A DNA stretch of 44,682 nucleotides from Chlamydiota bacterium. GTDB lineage: Bacteria > Chlamydiota > Chlamydiia > Chlamydiales > Parachlamydiaceae. The notes under the pieces were generated by a model, which ran no database searches, was not told where the DNA came from, and saw only the letters and a program-made list of their open reading frames with translations. The position numbers were made by a program, and so were the translations under genes. The stretch spans positions 1 through 44,682 of the forward strand of contig JABDDS010000009.1 in NCBI GenBank assembly GCA_013287465.1. The letters run 5' to 3'. This document shows, piece by piece, positions 1-8,494 of the stretch. Position 1 is the first letter of the stretch, and each line of letters opens with the position of its first letter.

Positions 1-70
1 GCAGCGAGCGGAAAGCGGGGTAATGGCGACATAAATAAGTGCGCCCCGGCAGTGGGCGCAGGAAAATTAC

Positions 71-125
71 CAATGTACAACTTTCAATCACACCCCAGCA
101 ATTAACAGCAATTGGGTGTAATTAA
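71..125. repeat. Arm of a dispersed inverted repeat at the window edge
   Basis: Bases 71-95 match, with one difference, the right terminal arm (26983-27007) of the inverted-repeat element at 26731-27009. A short inverted piece ending in GGGTGT follows at 111-118. The copy lies directly downstream of the stop of the last polysaccharide gene on the minus strand, so it may also act as its 3' hairpin. Bases 1-70 hold no gene I can support; 41-60 contain a 7-bp stem (TGCGCCC/GGGCGCA) without a T-run. Confidence 0.55.
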
Positions 126-973
126 CATAAAATTTTGCGATAGTATTCTGTCGACTTATGGTAATATTTTTTTAATCTTTCAAGCTGCGCGTATTTTCTT
201 ACAAAACATTCCCTGACAGATCCATTTGCATATGTATATTTGGTATAGGAGCAAAATTCAGTATGATTCCATGTGCTTTTGAAAGATTTAGCGCATTTAG
301 CTTTAGTGTAGGGGTGGTTTAAGTCTGCATATGCATCCCACGTGAGATGTCTAGCCTTGGCTTTTTTGCAACAACTCCACTTCTTATTTATCATTTGATA
401 ACAATATGTGTGCATATGACTATCTTGGAATGACAATCCTGCCCTTTTAATGTATTGTAAACAAGAAATAAATTCAATAGACCTCAGTAAACAGAGATGA
501 ATTCCTGTAAGTTGTTCGGAGTATGTTTCCTCCTCAGAAATAGCAGAGGGAATCCAATCCTTAGCGCTTGGAAATGCTTTTAGTGGTAAGTTGTCTAGCA
601 TTAGCGGTACTGCACATAGGAAAAGTGATCGATTTTTTTCTAGAATTGATAATTGTTCTTCCAGCCAATGTTCGTCATCTATTTCTAAATCACCATCAGT
701 AATCATGACATACGGGTGAGCTGTGATAAGATGTAAATGATCGGTTAAAATTAACTCAAAAGCATTATTTGAAATGTTTTTTTCCATTAACATGTAGGAT
801 GCTATTTTTTTCTCTTCCAAAAGCTTTAGAATTTTTTCTCTATTTACAGATGTTGTTATGCTTTTATTTTCAATGACATGAATCTCAAGCATTGGGTTTT
901 TAATAAGAAAATTTAACGATTTTTGAATGATTTCCGAATCAAAATAAATGAGAACAAAAGTTGGTATTTTCAT
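122..973 (-). CDS. Putative GT-A-type glycosyltransferase of the polysaccharide cluster
   Basis: This 283-residue protein is the last gene of the minus-strand polysaccharide cluster. I do not recognise a named family with certainty. The N-terminus (IPTFVLIYFDSE) resembles the first beta strand of GT-A glycosyltransferases. The segment VMITDGDLEIDDEHWLEEQL, near residues 88-107, looks like the strand and DxD metal-binding motif used to hold a nucleotide sugar. The C-terminal third is basic and rich in Lys, Tyr and Cys. Its ATG overlaps the stop codon of the upstream acyltransferase in TAATG, so translation is probably coupled. It lacks transmembrane segments. The substrate is unknown; an unrelated nucleotide-binding protein is possible. 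Confidence 0.55.
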   Translation of the reverse strand: MKIPTFVLIYFDSEIIQKSLNFLIKNPMLEIHVIENKSITTSVNREKILKLLEEKKIASYMLMEKNISNNAFELILTDHLHLITAHPYVMITDGDLEIDDEHWLEEQLSILEKNRSLFLCAVPLMLDNLPLKAFPSAKDWIPSAISEEETYSEQLTGIHLCLLRSIEFISCLQYIKRAGLSFQDSHMHTYCYQMINKKWSCCKKAKARHLTWDAYADLNHPYTKAKCAKSFKSTWNHTEFCSYTKYTYANGSVRECFVRKYAQLERLKKYYHKSTEYYRKILC

Positions 974-1554
974 TAGATCTTTTCATTCTTATCATTTAAA
1001 AACTCTTGCTCTAACTTCAATAGTAAAGTACCTCGAGTTGCGTTTCTCACTTGTTTTGCAGGAGTCCCGCAGACAATTTCGAAAGAATTAACCGATTTTT
1101 TAACTAAACTTAAAGCCCCCACAACGCCTCCAACATCAATTTTTACATTTGGGAGAACTATCGATCCAGATCCTACGAGTGCATGTTTTTCTAATGTGAC
1201 AGGACCATTCAGCACTTTCTTGTACTTAGAGGGAACTGTTGGATTTGTCATATATCCCTCGACAAAATCATCGCTAGAGGTAAAGAGAGAGACACGAGAG
1301 GAAATATTGGCGAATGAATTTAATACGATCTTTCCTCCCCCTCCAAAAAGATAAGAGCCGGCGCCAACGTGAACGTGGTCGCCAATGTGGATTCCCTCTT
1401 CACCAGCGCTTAAGAGACAGAAGCAATCGATGCGAACGTTGGATCCAAGGAATATTTTTTTAGGGTTAAAAAAGACGACAGAACGGTGGATGTTGAGGTT
1501 AGAACCCATTCCACCAAGTAAATTTTCTAGTTCTTCTCTTTTATAAAAATCCAT
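973..1554 (-). CDS. Hexapeptide-repeat acyltransferase (LbH / WbbJ-like)
   Basis: A 193-residue protein with the left-handed beta-helix pattern: repeated [LIV]G-x4 turns (IFLGSNVRID, IHIGDHVHVGAGSYLFGG, ALVGSGSIVLPNVKIDVGGVVGALSLV) and the closing signature CGTPAKQVR near residues 162-170. Family members transfer acetyl or other acyl groups from CoA to sugars and usually act as trimers in the cytoplasm. The position between a sulfotransferase and a putative glycosyltransferase suggests O- or N-acetylation of a surface glycan; the acceptor cannot be read from sequence. It starts 4 nt after the sulfotransferase stop and overlaps the next start by one base. Length is normal for galactoside/maltose acetyltransferase-like proteins. 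Confidence 0.85.
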   Translation of the reverse strand: MDFYKREELENLLGGMGSNLNIHRSVVFFNPKKIFLGSNVRIDCFCLLSAGEEGIHIGDHVHVGAGSYLFGGGGKIVLNSFANISSRVSLFTSSDDFVEGYMTNPTVPSKYKKVLNGPVTLEKHALVGSGSIVLPNVKIDVGGVVGALSLVKKSVNSFEIVCGTPAKQVRNATRGTLLLKLEQEFLNDKNEKI

Positions 1555-1558
1555 GACA

Positions 1559-2413
1559 CTACCAATTTAAATCCTTTTCATAACCAAAATTAATCAGGAA
1601 TTGACCCATTTTTTCCTTAAAAAGAGCTTTATGAAATCCATTAAAATATTCGCTCCATGAGCCGATTTTTCCCTCGCGAAAAGTTGGTGAGTCGCCAAAT
1701 AAATTTCCACAAATAAGCTTTATATTTTGAGTAGCACAAGAAATCTTAAGTTGTTTACACAATCTTTTTATAGAAATTTCCTGCAATCTATCATCTCCCC
1801 CTCCGAGACTTCCTACGAAATCTTCAAATCTAGTGATAATGATATCGCTAGAACGAGACTTCAAGATATTCGCAAAAATGGCAAATTGTTGCATAGGTAC
1901 AAGTTCTTCTTCAGGGCTTTGATATTCCATATCTATGATGCATGAGAGTCGCGTATCGAAATCTGCATCTTCACCCAGAATAAGATCCAGCTCTCGTTTC
2001 CTCCAAAACACATATGAGACGCAAACGTCTCTAAGATCTCTGACATGTAAAACTATTTTATAATCGTGTTCTTCTGCATAATTTAAAACATCAAGAGCGT
2101 AGTTAGTGTGACATATCGGTATTTTATTATCCCTTTTACAAGATTCAAACCATTCATCGATGTGTGTTTTTGACTTATCTTCGAAGATGTACCCCATCCC
2201 TCCATCAGGACACAGCTTCCCTTTATGAAGCAAGCCTTCCATCAGTTTCAATAGAAGGTGGGTTCCAGATTTTGGGACTGTGACGAGGCAAAAATCATAT
2301 TGATCTTGGATAAAAAGCTGAGCAAAAGAGCTACTTTCAGCAACCTGCATGACCAGCCATAGACATATAAAAACATAATAGCTGAATAACCTTTTCAGAT
2401 TATACCGAAACAT
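1559..2413 (-). CDS. PAPS-dependent sulfotransferase family protein
   Basis: The protein (284 residues from the chosen start) has both PAPS-binding motifs of the sulfotransferase fold: the 5'-phosphosulfate loop VPKSGTH (residues 46-52) and the 3'-phosphate motif HVRDLRDVCVS, with Arg125 and Ser133 at the classic eight-residue spacing. It probably sulfates a sugar of the surface polysaccharide. A hydrophobic stretch near residues 10-25 (LFSYYVFICLWLVMQV) precedes the catalytic domain and could be a membrane anchor. The reading frame is open back to 2467, inside the upstream gene, but the ATG at 2413 is preferred: it lies 11 nt after the upstream stop and has AGAGAG just upstream. No PAPS-synthesis genes (cysD/N/C) are in the window. 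Confidence 0.82.
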   Translation of the reverse strand: MFRYNLKRLFSYYVFICLWLVMQVAESSSFAQLFIQDQYDFCLVTVPKSGTHLLLKLMEGLLHKGKLCPDGGMGYIFEDKSKTHIDEWFESCKRDNKIPICHTNYALDVLNYAEEHDYKIVLHVRDLRDVCVSYVFWRKRELDLILGEDADFDTRLSCIIDMEYQSPEEELVPMQQFAIFANILKSRSSDIIITRFEDFVGSLGGGDDRLQEISIKRLCKQLKISCATQNIKLICGNLFGDSPTFREGKIGSWSEYFNGFHKALFKEKMGQFLINFGYEKDLNW

Positions 2414-2423
2414 ATTTAACTCT

Positions 2424-4295
2424 CTATTTACCTGCAATGTACAACACGCTTTTTGGACTAATTCCATGGCGATTGAATGTTCCTTCTGGAAAATCTGCTG
2501 CGGTGTACTGAGTCACTTTAAATCCCTGAGCTTCTATTAACTCAACAAATCCCCGTTTAGAATACAACCGCACATGATCATCTTGGGCATACAATTTCCA
2601 ACGTTGGCTTTCAGAAGTAGACGAGGGATCTTCGATTGTTTTATCAATAGCAAGAGAGATCGGGGCCATCATAATAACCCATCCATTTGGGGCTAATACG
2701 CGATAGAGTTCTTTGACAGCTTCTTTATCATCTTTTACGTGTTCAAGCACATGAGAACAGATGATTGCATCAAATGAATTATCTTTGTAGACATCCATCT
2801 TACAGATGTCTACTCGATCGTCTACGTTCTCCATAAATAAATCACAAGATCTATAGTTGAATTGCTCCTGACTTTTTAGCCACTTTCCAAGAGGAACAGA
2901 AGGAGCGATATCTAATAAGCGCAAACGGGCCCCTGGCGAGTGTTTAAGAATCTTTTCCCTTATAAATAAAGCATATAAGCGATCTCGATCACTTGCTATA
3001 CATTTTGGACATGTGTAATGATCGAGTTCTAATGTTTCAAATTGATCCAATGAATGAAAAAAACCATGTTTTTCAGTCATTTCAAAATAGTATTTAGGAA
3101 GTGGTGTGAATGATTTGGCATGGCGATCACAAACGCAACAGACTTTATACTGCGGGGCGGTGAATTTTTGCGTTTTCTGTGCAAATCTCTTTTTTTTCCA
3201 TAGAGCCAGTCCCTTTGCCTGTACTTTTTTGCACATTTTCTGTAGCAACAGAAAAGCCGTCATATAAAAATGCACGCCTTGCGTTGCTTGAGGTTCATTT
3301 AAAAAAATTTGATACTTACCGCTTTCAATGTTGTGTTCCCCTTCTGAGTAGAGGTTGAGCTGTTTCATCGTTTCTTTTATTTTTGGGTCCCCTAATAAGG
3401 TGTGTAATGTCTGCAGTGCAAATAATCGATAGGGTGTTTTGGCGGCCACGTCAGGGTCTAATGCTCTTTGAGCGATATAAAATGGCAATAAACTTTCTGG
3501 ATTTCCATTCATTGATTTTTTAAACACTAGTTCATATTCACGCACAGTATCGATTTTTAAATAGTGGGGAAGGATTTGAGTAAGCTCAAATAATACTCTA
3601 GCGCTATTTGCCGGATTAGAGGCACTGGTGTTGCGTTCTTGAGGCAATATTCTAAAGAGAGTCAATTCTTGTTGAATGATATGAATAGGATTTTTTGTTT
3701 TATAATGCATCAACAGTCGAACCCAAAAATCAAAATCTGGGAGCTGCCTCAAACGGGGATCATAGTATCCAATTGTCTCGTAACATCGACGTCGCACCAT
3801 CATAGAAGGGTGGCAAAGCACATTTAATTCGTAAAAAAATTTGTGGAGCCATTCTTCACGGCTCCGGTTAAACTGATGAAAACACTCTCCATAAAAATGC
3901 TTGTTTGAATCTAGTCTAACACCATTTTCATCTACGATTTTAGGAATTGCGGCAACAGCTAGAACATCGCGATGCGCATCTAAAAATGCAGTTTGAATGT
4001 TCAATTTATCTGGTAAAAAAGCATCATCTGAATTCAAAATAGCCACATACTCGCCCGTTCCCATTTGTATGGCACGATTTAGAGCTATACAAGCACCTTG
4101 ATTTTTTTCAAATACTTCAACAGTAATTCGAGGGTCTTTAAACTTGCTGATCTCTTTAACAGTGTTATCTGTTGACCCGTCATCGACAATCATCAATTCC
4201 CAGTCGCTGTTGTTTTGTCGTAATACGCTTTTTATAGCTTCTCCAACGTATTTCTCATGATTATAAGATGCCATAGCGACAGTCACTTTGGTCAT
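2424..4295 (-). CDS. Fusion: GT2 glycosyltransferase + zinc-knuckle SAM methyltransferase
   Basis: This 623-residue protein has two parts. Residues 1-250 are a GT2 domain: ASYNHEKYV, the IVDDGSTDNT motif with Asp38-Asp39, and the metal motif NSDD at 88-91. Residues 385-623 are a class I methyltransferase of the type-11 kind: a likely zinc knuckle (C386-x2-C389 and C429-x2-C432), SAM motif I LLDIAPS (460-466), DAIICSHVLEHV (509-520) and a post-motif YRVLAPNGWV. The linker at residues 374-384 (KTQKFTAPQYK) is encoded by a 31-nt stretch identical to the arm of the hairpin repeat at 10000-10163, so a repeat sits at the domain junction. It probably adds and/or methylates a sugar of the surface glycan. 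It starts one base after the aminotransferase stop codon. Confidence 0.88.
   Translation of the reverse strand: MTKVTVAMASYNHEKYVGEAIKSVLRQNNSDWELMIVDDGSTDNTVKEISKFKDPRITVEVFEKNQGACIALNRAIQMGTGEYVAILNSDDAFLPDKLNIQTAFLDAHRDVLAVAAIPKIVDENGVRLDSNKHFYGECFHQFNRSREEWLHKFFYELNVLCHPSMMVRRRCYETIGYYDPRLRQLPDFDFWVRLLMHYKTKNPIHIIQQELTLFRILPQERNTSASNPANSARVLFELTQILPHYLKIDTVREYELVFKKSMNGNPESLLPFYIAQRALDPDVAAKTPYRLFALQTLHTLLGDPKIKETMKQLNLYSEGEHNIESGKYQIFLNEPQATQGVHFYMTAFLLLQKMCKKVQAKGLALWKKKRFAQKTQKFTAPQYKVCCVCDRHAKSFTPLPKYYFEMTEKHGFFHSLDQFETLELDHYTCPKCIASDRDRLYALFIREKILKHSPGARLRLLDIAPSVPLGKWLKSQEQFNYRSCDLFMENVDDRVDICKMDVYKDNSFDAIICSHVLEHVKDDKEAVKELYRVLAPNGWVIMMAPISLAIDKTIEDPSSTSESQRWKLYAQDDHVRLYSKRGFVELIEAQGFKVTQYTAADFPEGTFNRHGISPKSVLYIAGK
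3146..3176. repeat. 31-nt repeat copy inside the GT2-methyltransferase gene
   Basis: These 31 bases are identical to the outer left arm of the palindromic element at 10000-10030, and as reverse complement to its right arm. They are read on the minus strand as KTQKFTAPQYK in the linker of the fusion protein. The match ends after the TTTT; flanking bases do not continue the repeat. Confidence 0.9.
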
Positions 4296-4296
4296 T

Positions 4297-5451
4297 TTAC
4301 ATGCTCCTTAAAAGCACATGGCTAAACGAGCGAATGAGATGACAAATTGTACGTACACTTTCGAGCTCTAACTGACCGTAAAGAGGCAGTGCTAACACCT
4401 CCTGCGCAACCTTGTGTGCGATCGGTAATGTGATAGGATCGGCAGAAGGCAACTTTTTATAACAGTCGTAATCGCTACATAACGGGTAGAAGTACTTGCG
4501 CGTAATGACATTATATTCCTTGAGTTGTTGATGAAGCTCATCGCGCGAAATTCCAAATTTATCTTCATCAATTCGAATGACAAAGTATTGGTAGCTAGGT
4601 CGCACGTTTGAAGGCGTTTCCAACAATGTAATTCCATCTACTTGGGATAATTCTTCACGATAAATATCGATAATTTTTGCTCGGCGTTGTCGTTCTTCTT
4701 CAAGGTGACACAAATTCATTAATCCTATCGCAGCCTGAATTTCATTCATTTTGCCATTAATTCCCGGTAAAATGACTTCACTCTCATTTTTAATGCCGAA
4801 ATTTTTTAATAAATCGATATGTGATTTGAGAGATTTGTCATTAAAGGTCAGGCACCCCCCCTCTGCTGTATGGAAAAGCTTGGTTGCATGAAAACTGAAC
4901 ATAGAGATATCGCCAAAAGTGCCGATTCCTCTACCATCGATTTCAACTCCAAAGGCATGAGCGGCATCATAAATCACTTTTAAACCATAACGATTGGCAA
5001 TGTCTTCTATATGTTCAACATTGCAAGGAGTCCCATAAACATGTACCGCCAGGATTGCACTTGTTTTATCTGTAATCAACGCTTCTATTTTAGAAGCATT
5101 GATGTTCATTGTGATCGGATCGATATCGCAAAAAACGGGTGTGAGTTGATTCCAAGTAAGGATATGGGGTGTTGCAGGAAATGTAAAGGGGGTTGTAATG
5201 ACTTCGCCACTGAGATTTAGGGCCTGACAAGCAGTAATCAAGGCGATTGTTCCATTATTAAAAAGAGAAAGGTAGGGAACATTTAACGTCTCACACAGCG
5301 CTCGTTCTAGCTCCTGGTGTTTAGGACCTCCATTAGTGAGAATTTTACTTTCCCATATATCCTCAAGCAAGGGGTGTAAGTCTTGGAGGTCGGCAAATAA
5401 AGGACGAGTCACATAAATCGGTTCTGAAAATGGTTCAAACGACATTGGCAC
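4297..5451 (-). CDS. DegT/DnrJ/EryC1/StrS family sugar aminotransferase
   Basis: A 384-residue PLP enzyme of the sugar aminotransferase family, which converts a nucleotide-linked keto-sugar into an amino-sugar. Visible landmarks are TTPFTFPATPHIL (86-98), the cofactor aspartate in IYDAAHAFG (Asp162), and SFHATKLFHTAEGG with Lys191 as the PLP Schiff-base lysine. KMNEIQAAIGL matches the substrate-binding region of the family. Length is typical. It overlaps the end of the upstream GT2-GT4 gene by 17 nt, which fits one transcript; a second in-frame ATG (codon 3) could also be the start. The keto-sugar could come from the product of the epimerase/dehydratase-like gene at 7529, but that pairing is inference. 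Confidence 0.93.
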   Translation of the reverse strand: MPMSFEPFSEPIYVTRPLFADLQDLHPLLEDIWESKILTNGGPKHQELERALCETLNVPYLSLFNNGTIALITACQALNLSGEVITTPFTFPATPHILTWNQLTPVFCDIDPITMNINASKIEALITDKTSAILAVHVYGTPCNVEHIEDIANRYGLKVIYDAAHAFGVEIDGRGIGTFGDISMFSFHATKLFHTAEGGCLTFNDKSLKSHIDLLKNFGIKNESEVILPGINGKMNEIQAAIGLMNLCHLEEERQRRAKIIDIYREELSQVDGITLLETPSNVRPSYQYFVIRIDEDKFGISRDELHQQLKEYNVITRKYFYPLCSDYDCYKKLPSADPITLPIAHKVAQEVLALPLYGQLELESVRTICHLIRSFSHVLLRSM

Positions 5452-7528
5452 TCCGTAAATTAATCTCTTTGAGGATATTGTCTTGAGTCGCTTCTAATGA
5501 AAAGCGTGCATCGAATGTTTCTTTTGCTTTGACTCCCATTTCGATGCTTCGTTGCGGGTTATTGACAGCTCCGGCAATCGCATCGGCTAAAGAGTTTACA
5601 TTATACGGAAAACACAAATATCCATTTTCTCTATCGGTGATAGCTTCGACACATCCATCGACATTTGTTGTGATGATCGGTAAAGCAATAGACATTGCCG
5701 TCAGTAATGCGATGGGCATACATTCCATGGTTGAAGACTGAATAAACACATCAGCCTTTTGATAAAATTCATCTAATTGACTTGGGTCTACAGAACCGAT
5801 CATTCGAATGCGGTCTTTGTGTTTTGATGTGACAACTTTGAGAATGGTGTCGGCTAAAGGAGGAAAATGGGAGCTATTTCGATCGGGAAACCCCACAATT
5901 GTCAATGTCACATCTTTCGGAATTCTATTTTCATTTGCGCATAATAAAAAAGCATCGATAAGGGTGTGGGTGCCCTTTCTCGCCGAAGCAGAACCGACGG
6001 AAAGCAAGCTTTTAAGTTCTTTTTTCTCTTTGTGTTGAATAGATTGAACCGGAATTCCGCTCCAGTACATCACTTGACCATTTGGAAATTCTGAATACTT
6101 CCAGGCTTTACGCGTCGCTTCAGATCCAAACCAAAGACGCGGGGGGGAAATTTTCTTTGCCACACTCATCAATAACGCAACAATTTTACCTACGACGCCT
6201 TTAGTAACAGCGGCGGGAGGAAATGATTCATGAATATACCAAATAGGTTTATTCCAAAAACGCATTAAAGTAAGGAAAAATACAATGGGGCCGCTCATAA
6301 TACTATTGCTAATGACTTTTCCTTTAACCCGAAAAAGTGCAAACATTAACAACAACGGTGAAATTAATTTATAAGTTAAATTTTTCTCGAATTTCGAACG
6401 ATCAAAAATTGCATGTACAGAAAAACCTTGATTTTTTAATACCTGTTTCATTGGTCCATCGAGAATAGCAATAATCTTAGGAGCGTACCCATGAGACTTT
6501 AAACATGCAGCTAAATCCACAACAAGCTTAGGAGCCCCTGTTAAACTAAGTTCATGGGAGATTAGTGTAATCGGGATTAGTTTCTTATTTTTTTCACTTA
6601 ATAGATTTTGTTTTTTTTCAAACGGAAAAAGAGGTTTATTTATTTTTTCGATATAAACGTCTAGCCCTCTATCCATATTGAGTTTTAAACGCCATTTCAA
6701 AAATTCGGAAGGCCAATACCAATGACAAGGAGCTTGTCGATTTATCGGTGGCTTTGCAGAAATATTACAAAGATATTCTCGATATATTTCTGTCCACTCA
6801 ATTTCTGTCAAATGTTGAATTTTAGTCGCCGTATTATCCCCATGCACCCGATAAAAATAAAGGTTTTCCTTAATAAATAAAGGTTCTGTAAAAATCAATG
6901 CACGCAAAAGGAAATCAATATCGTGGGCCAGTTTTAAGTCCTTAAACGGACCTACCTGATTAAAAAGATGGGAAGAGAAAAACAAATTACCAGTTGATAC
7001 TGCAATATTACTTTCCAACAGACAAAATCCAATCGTTGGAGTGGTAAATCTAAAAAGTTGAAATTGGGCATGTTCATACCAAGATACCCATCTATGGCCG
7101 GGCGAAAGTGGTGATCCCTTATCATCAACACCTACAACACGTGTAAATGCGATCTGAGCTTTCGCAGCTAATACTTGTTGAAGAAGCACTTCTAGTCGAG
7201 TCAAATCATAATAATCATCTGAATTAAGAATTGTCAGCCATTCTCCTTTTGCTAGCGATAACCCCCTATTAATCGTCTCATGAGCTCCTCGATTTTCTTG
7301 TTTAATAAACTGAATCTTTCTATTTATTTCTTCAGATTGATTCCAATTAGCAATCGTAACCTCTATCTGAGCGCAGCTTGCATCTTTTGAACCATCATCA
7401 ATTATAATGATTTCTATGTTGGGGTACGTCTGATTTAAGATGGAAAGCAAAGCTTGAGTGACATACTTTTCATGGTTATAGACAGGCATAATCACAGAAA
7501 TAAGTGGATAGGAGGAAGTCGTAGTCAT
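5435..7528 (-). CDS. Bifunctional glycosyltransferase: GT2 + GT4 domains
   Basis: A 697-residue two-domain glycosyltransferase. Residues 8-250 form a GT2 (GT-A) domain with VIMPVYNHEKYV, IIDDGSKDAS (Asp44-Asp45) and NSDD at 102-105. Residues 318-690 form a GT4 (GT-B) domain: LISHELSLTGAPKLV opens the N-lobe, SVGSASARKGTHTLIDAF and DEFYQKADVFIQSS lie in the C-lobe, and ECMPIALLTAM is at the nucleotide-sugar site. The second Glu of the usual E-x7-E motif is replaced by Thr610 (first Glu is 602), which may alter or weaken GT4 activity. Such fusions often add two successive sugars. The start directly abuts the epimerase stop codon, and the tail overlaps the aminotransferase start. Confidence 0.92.
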   Translation of the reverse strand: MTTTSSYPLISVIMPVYNHEKYVTQALLSILNQTYPNIEIIIIDDGSKDASCAQIEVTIANWNQSEEINRKIQFIKQENRGAHETINRGLSLAKGEWLTILNSDDYYDLTRLEVLLQQVLAAKAQIAFTRVVGVDDKGSPLSPGHRWVSWYEHAQFQLFRFTTPTIGFCLLESNIAVSTGNLFFSSHLFNQVGPFKDLKLAHDIDFLLRALIFTEPLFIKENLYFYRVHGDNTATKIQHLTEIEWTEIYREYLCNISAKPPINRQAPCHWYWPSEFLKWRLKLNMDRGLDVYIEKINKPLFPFEKKQNLLSEKNKKLIPITLISHELSLTGAPKLVVDLAACLKSHGYAPKIIAILDGPMKQVLKNQGFSVHAIFDRSKFEKNLTYKLISPLLLMFALFRVKGKVISNSIMSGPIVFFLTLMRFWNKPIWYIHESFPPAAVTKGVVGKIVALLMSVAKKISPPRLWFGSEATRKAWKYSEFPNGQVMYWSGIPVQSIQHKEKKELKSLLSVGSASARKGTHTLIDAFLLCANENRIPKDVTLTIVGFPDRNSSHFPPLADTILKVVTSKHKDRIRMIGSVDPSQLDEFYQKADVFIQSSTMECMPIALLTAMSIALPIITTNVDGCVEAITDRENGYLCFPYNVNSLADAIAGAVNNPQRSIEMGVKAKETFDARFSLEATQDNILKEINLRSANVV

Positions 7529-8440
7529 TTAACGTAAAGATTCCCACATTTTTTGAATTCCTTGCTCTAGATCAATTTGTGGGGTCCAGTTGAGGATCTG
7601 TTCAATTTTCTGATAAGATAATAAACTCCAAGTGGGCGATGGCAAGGGACTAGACGAAAATTCTTTTATAAGAGACCTTCCTGTGATCGACTCAATGAGG
7701 TCAAAAAGTTCTGCAAGAGAGTATCCAGTACCTGAACACACATTGAACACTTGACATTCGCCACGCTTCGGGGGGCGTTGAATGGTTAAGTTGAACGCCT
7801 TAGCGACATCATCCAAATGGATATAATCTCTCACACTTTCTAGTGAATCGACAATTGTTATCGATTCATTTGCCAATAACTTTGCCAGTACGACACCGAT
7901 CACCCCTTGCGCACGTTCTTTAGAGAGCAAAACACCGTAAGGATTACTCACGCGTAAGACAGTTCCTCTGATTTCGTACATTTCACAGAATAAGCGGAGA
8001 TAATTTTCTATCGCTAGTTTATGAATGCCATAACTTGAACGTGGGTGTGGTAGGTTTTCTTCTTTAGCCACGACATCTGGAGCGGAGGCCTCATACATAT
8101 TTCCACCAGTGCTGCAAAAAACAATATGGCCACCAGGATTTGCACGGGCATAAGCCTCAAACAATTTTATAGTGGGAACCAAATTGTTTATGATATCCTG
8201 TTCCATATTAAGGTTGGAACTTCGAGGGTTGCTTTGACATGCCAGATGGATCAATGTAGGCGTGTTTTCAATAAACGATTCTAAGCTTTCGATTTGCCTA
8301 TAATCGCCACGAACCCACTCGACATCTAATTGAGAGGTATTTTCTGTCTTAGTTCGCCGGGTCAATCTTTTTTGCGGGGAGAGAAGTTTGTCGACAATAT
8401 AGCTTCCAACAAATCCTGTTGCTCCTGTAATAGCAATCAT
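7529..8440 (-). CDS. NAD-dependent nucleotide-sugar epimerase/dehydratase (extended SDR)
   Basis: A 303-residue extended SDR. The dinucleotide-binding motif TGATGFVG is at residues 5-12, the catalytic Tyr137-x3-Lys141 pair is in SSYGIHK, and the serine/threonine site is IVFCSTGG (Ser110, Thr111). RDYIHLDDVAKA and NVCSGTGYSL are typical of the UDP-glucose 4-epimerase / dTDP-sugar reductase group. It would make or modify an activated sugar in the cytoplasm for the downstream transferases. The exact substrate cannot be assigned: UDP-hexose epimerase and dTDP-4-keto-6-deoxyhexose reductase are both possible. It follows the polymerase-like gene after 54 nt. Confidence 0.9.
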   Translation of the reverse strand: MIAITGATGFVGSYIVDKLLSPQKRLTRRTKTENTSQLDVEWVRGDYRQIESLESFIENTPTLIHLACQSNPRSSNLNMEQDIINNLVPTIKLFEAYARANPGGHIVFCSTGGNMYEASAPDVVAKEENLPHPRSSYGIHKLAIENYLRLFCEMYEIRGTVLRVSNPYGVLLSKERAQGVIGVVLAKLLANESITIVDSLESVRDYIHLDDVAKAFNLTIQRPPKRGECQVFNVCSGTGYSLAELFDLIESITGRSLIKEFSSSPLPSPTWSLLSYQKIEQILNWTPQIDLEQGIQKMWESLR

Positions 8441-8494
8441 TATCTTGCCTTATGTATTTAAGAGTAGGATGATGAGGATTTTACCACTATTTTG

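Noticed and set aside
41-60. Possible terminator stem TGCGCCC/GGGCGCA
   Set aside because: No T-run on either strand and no gene end that clearly uses it.
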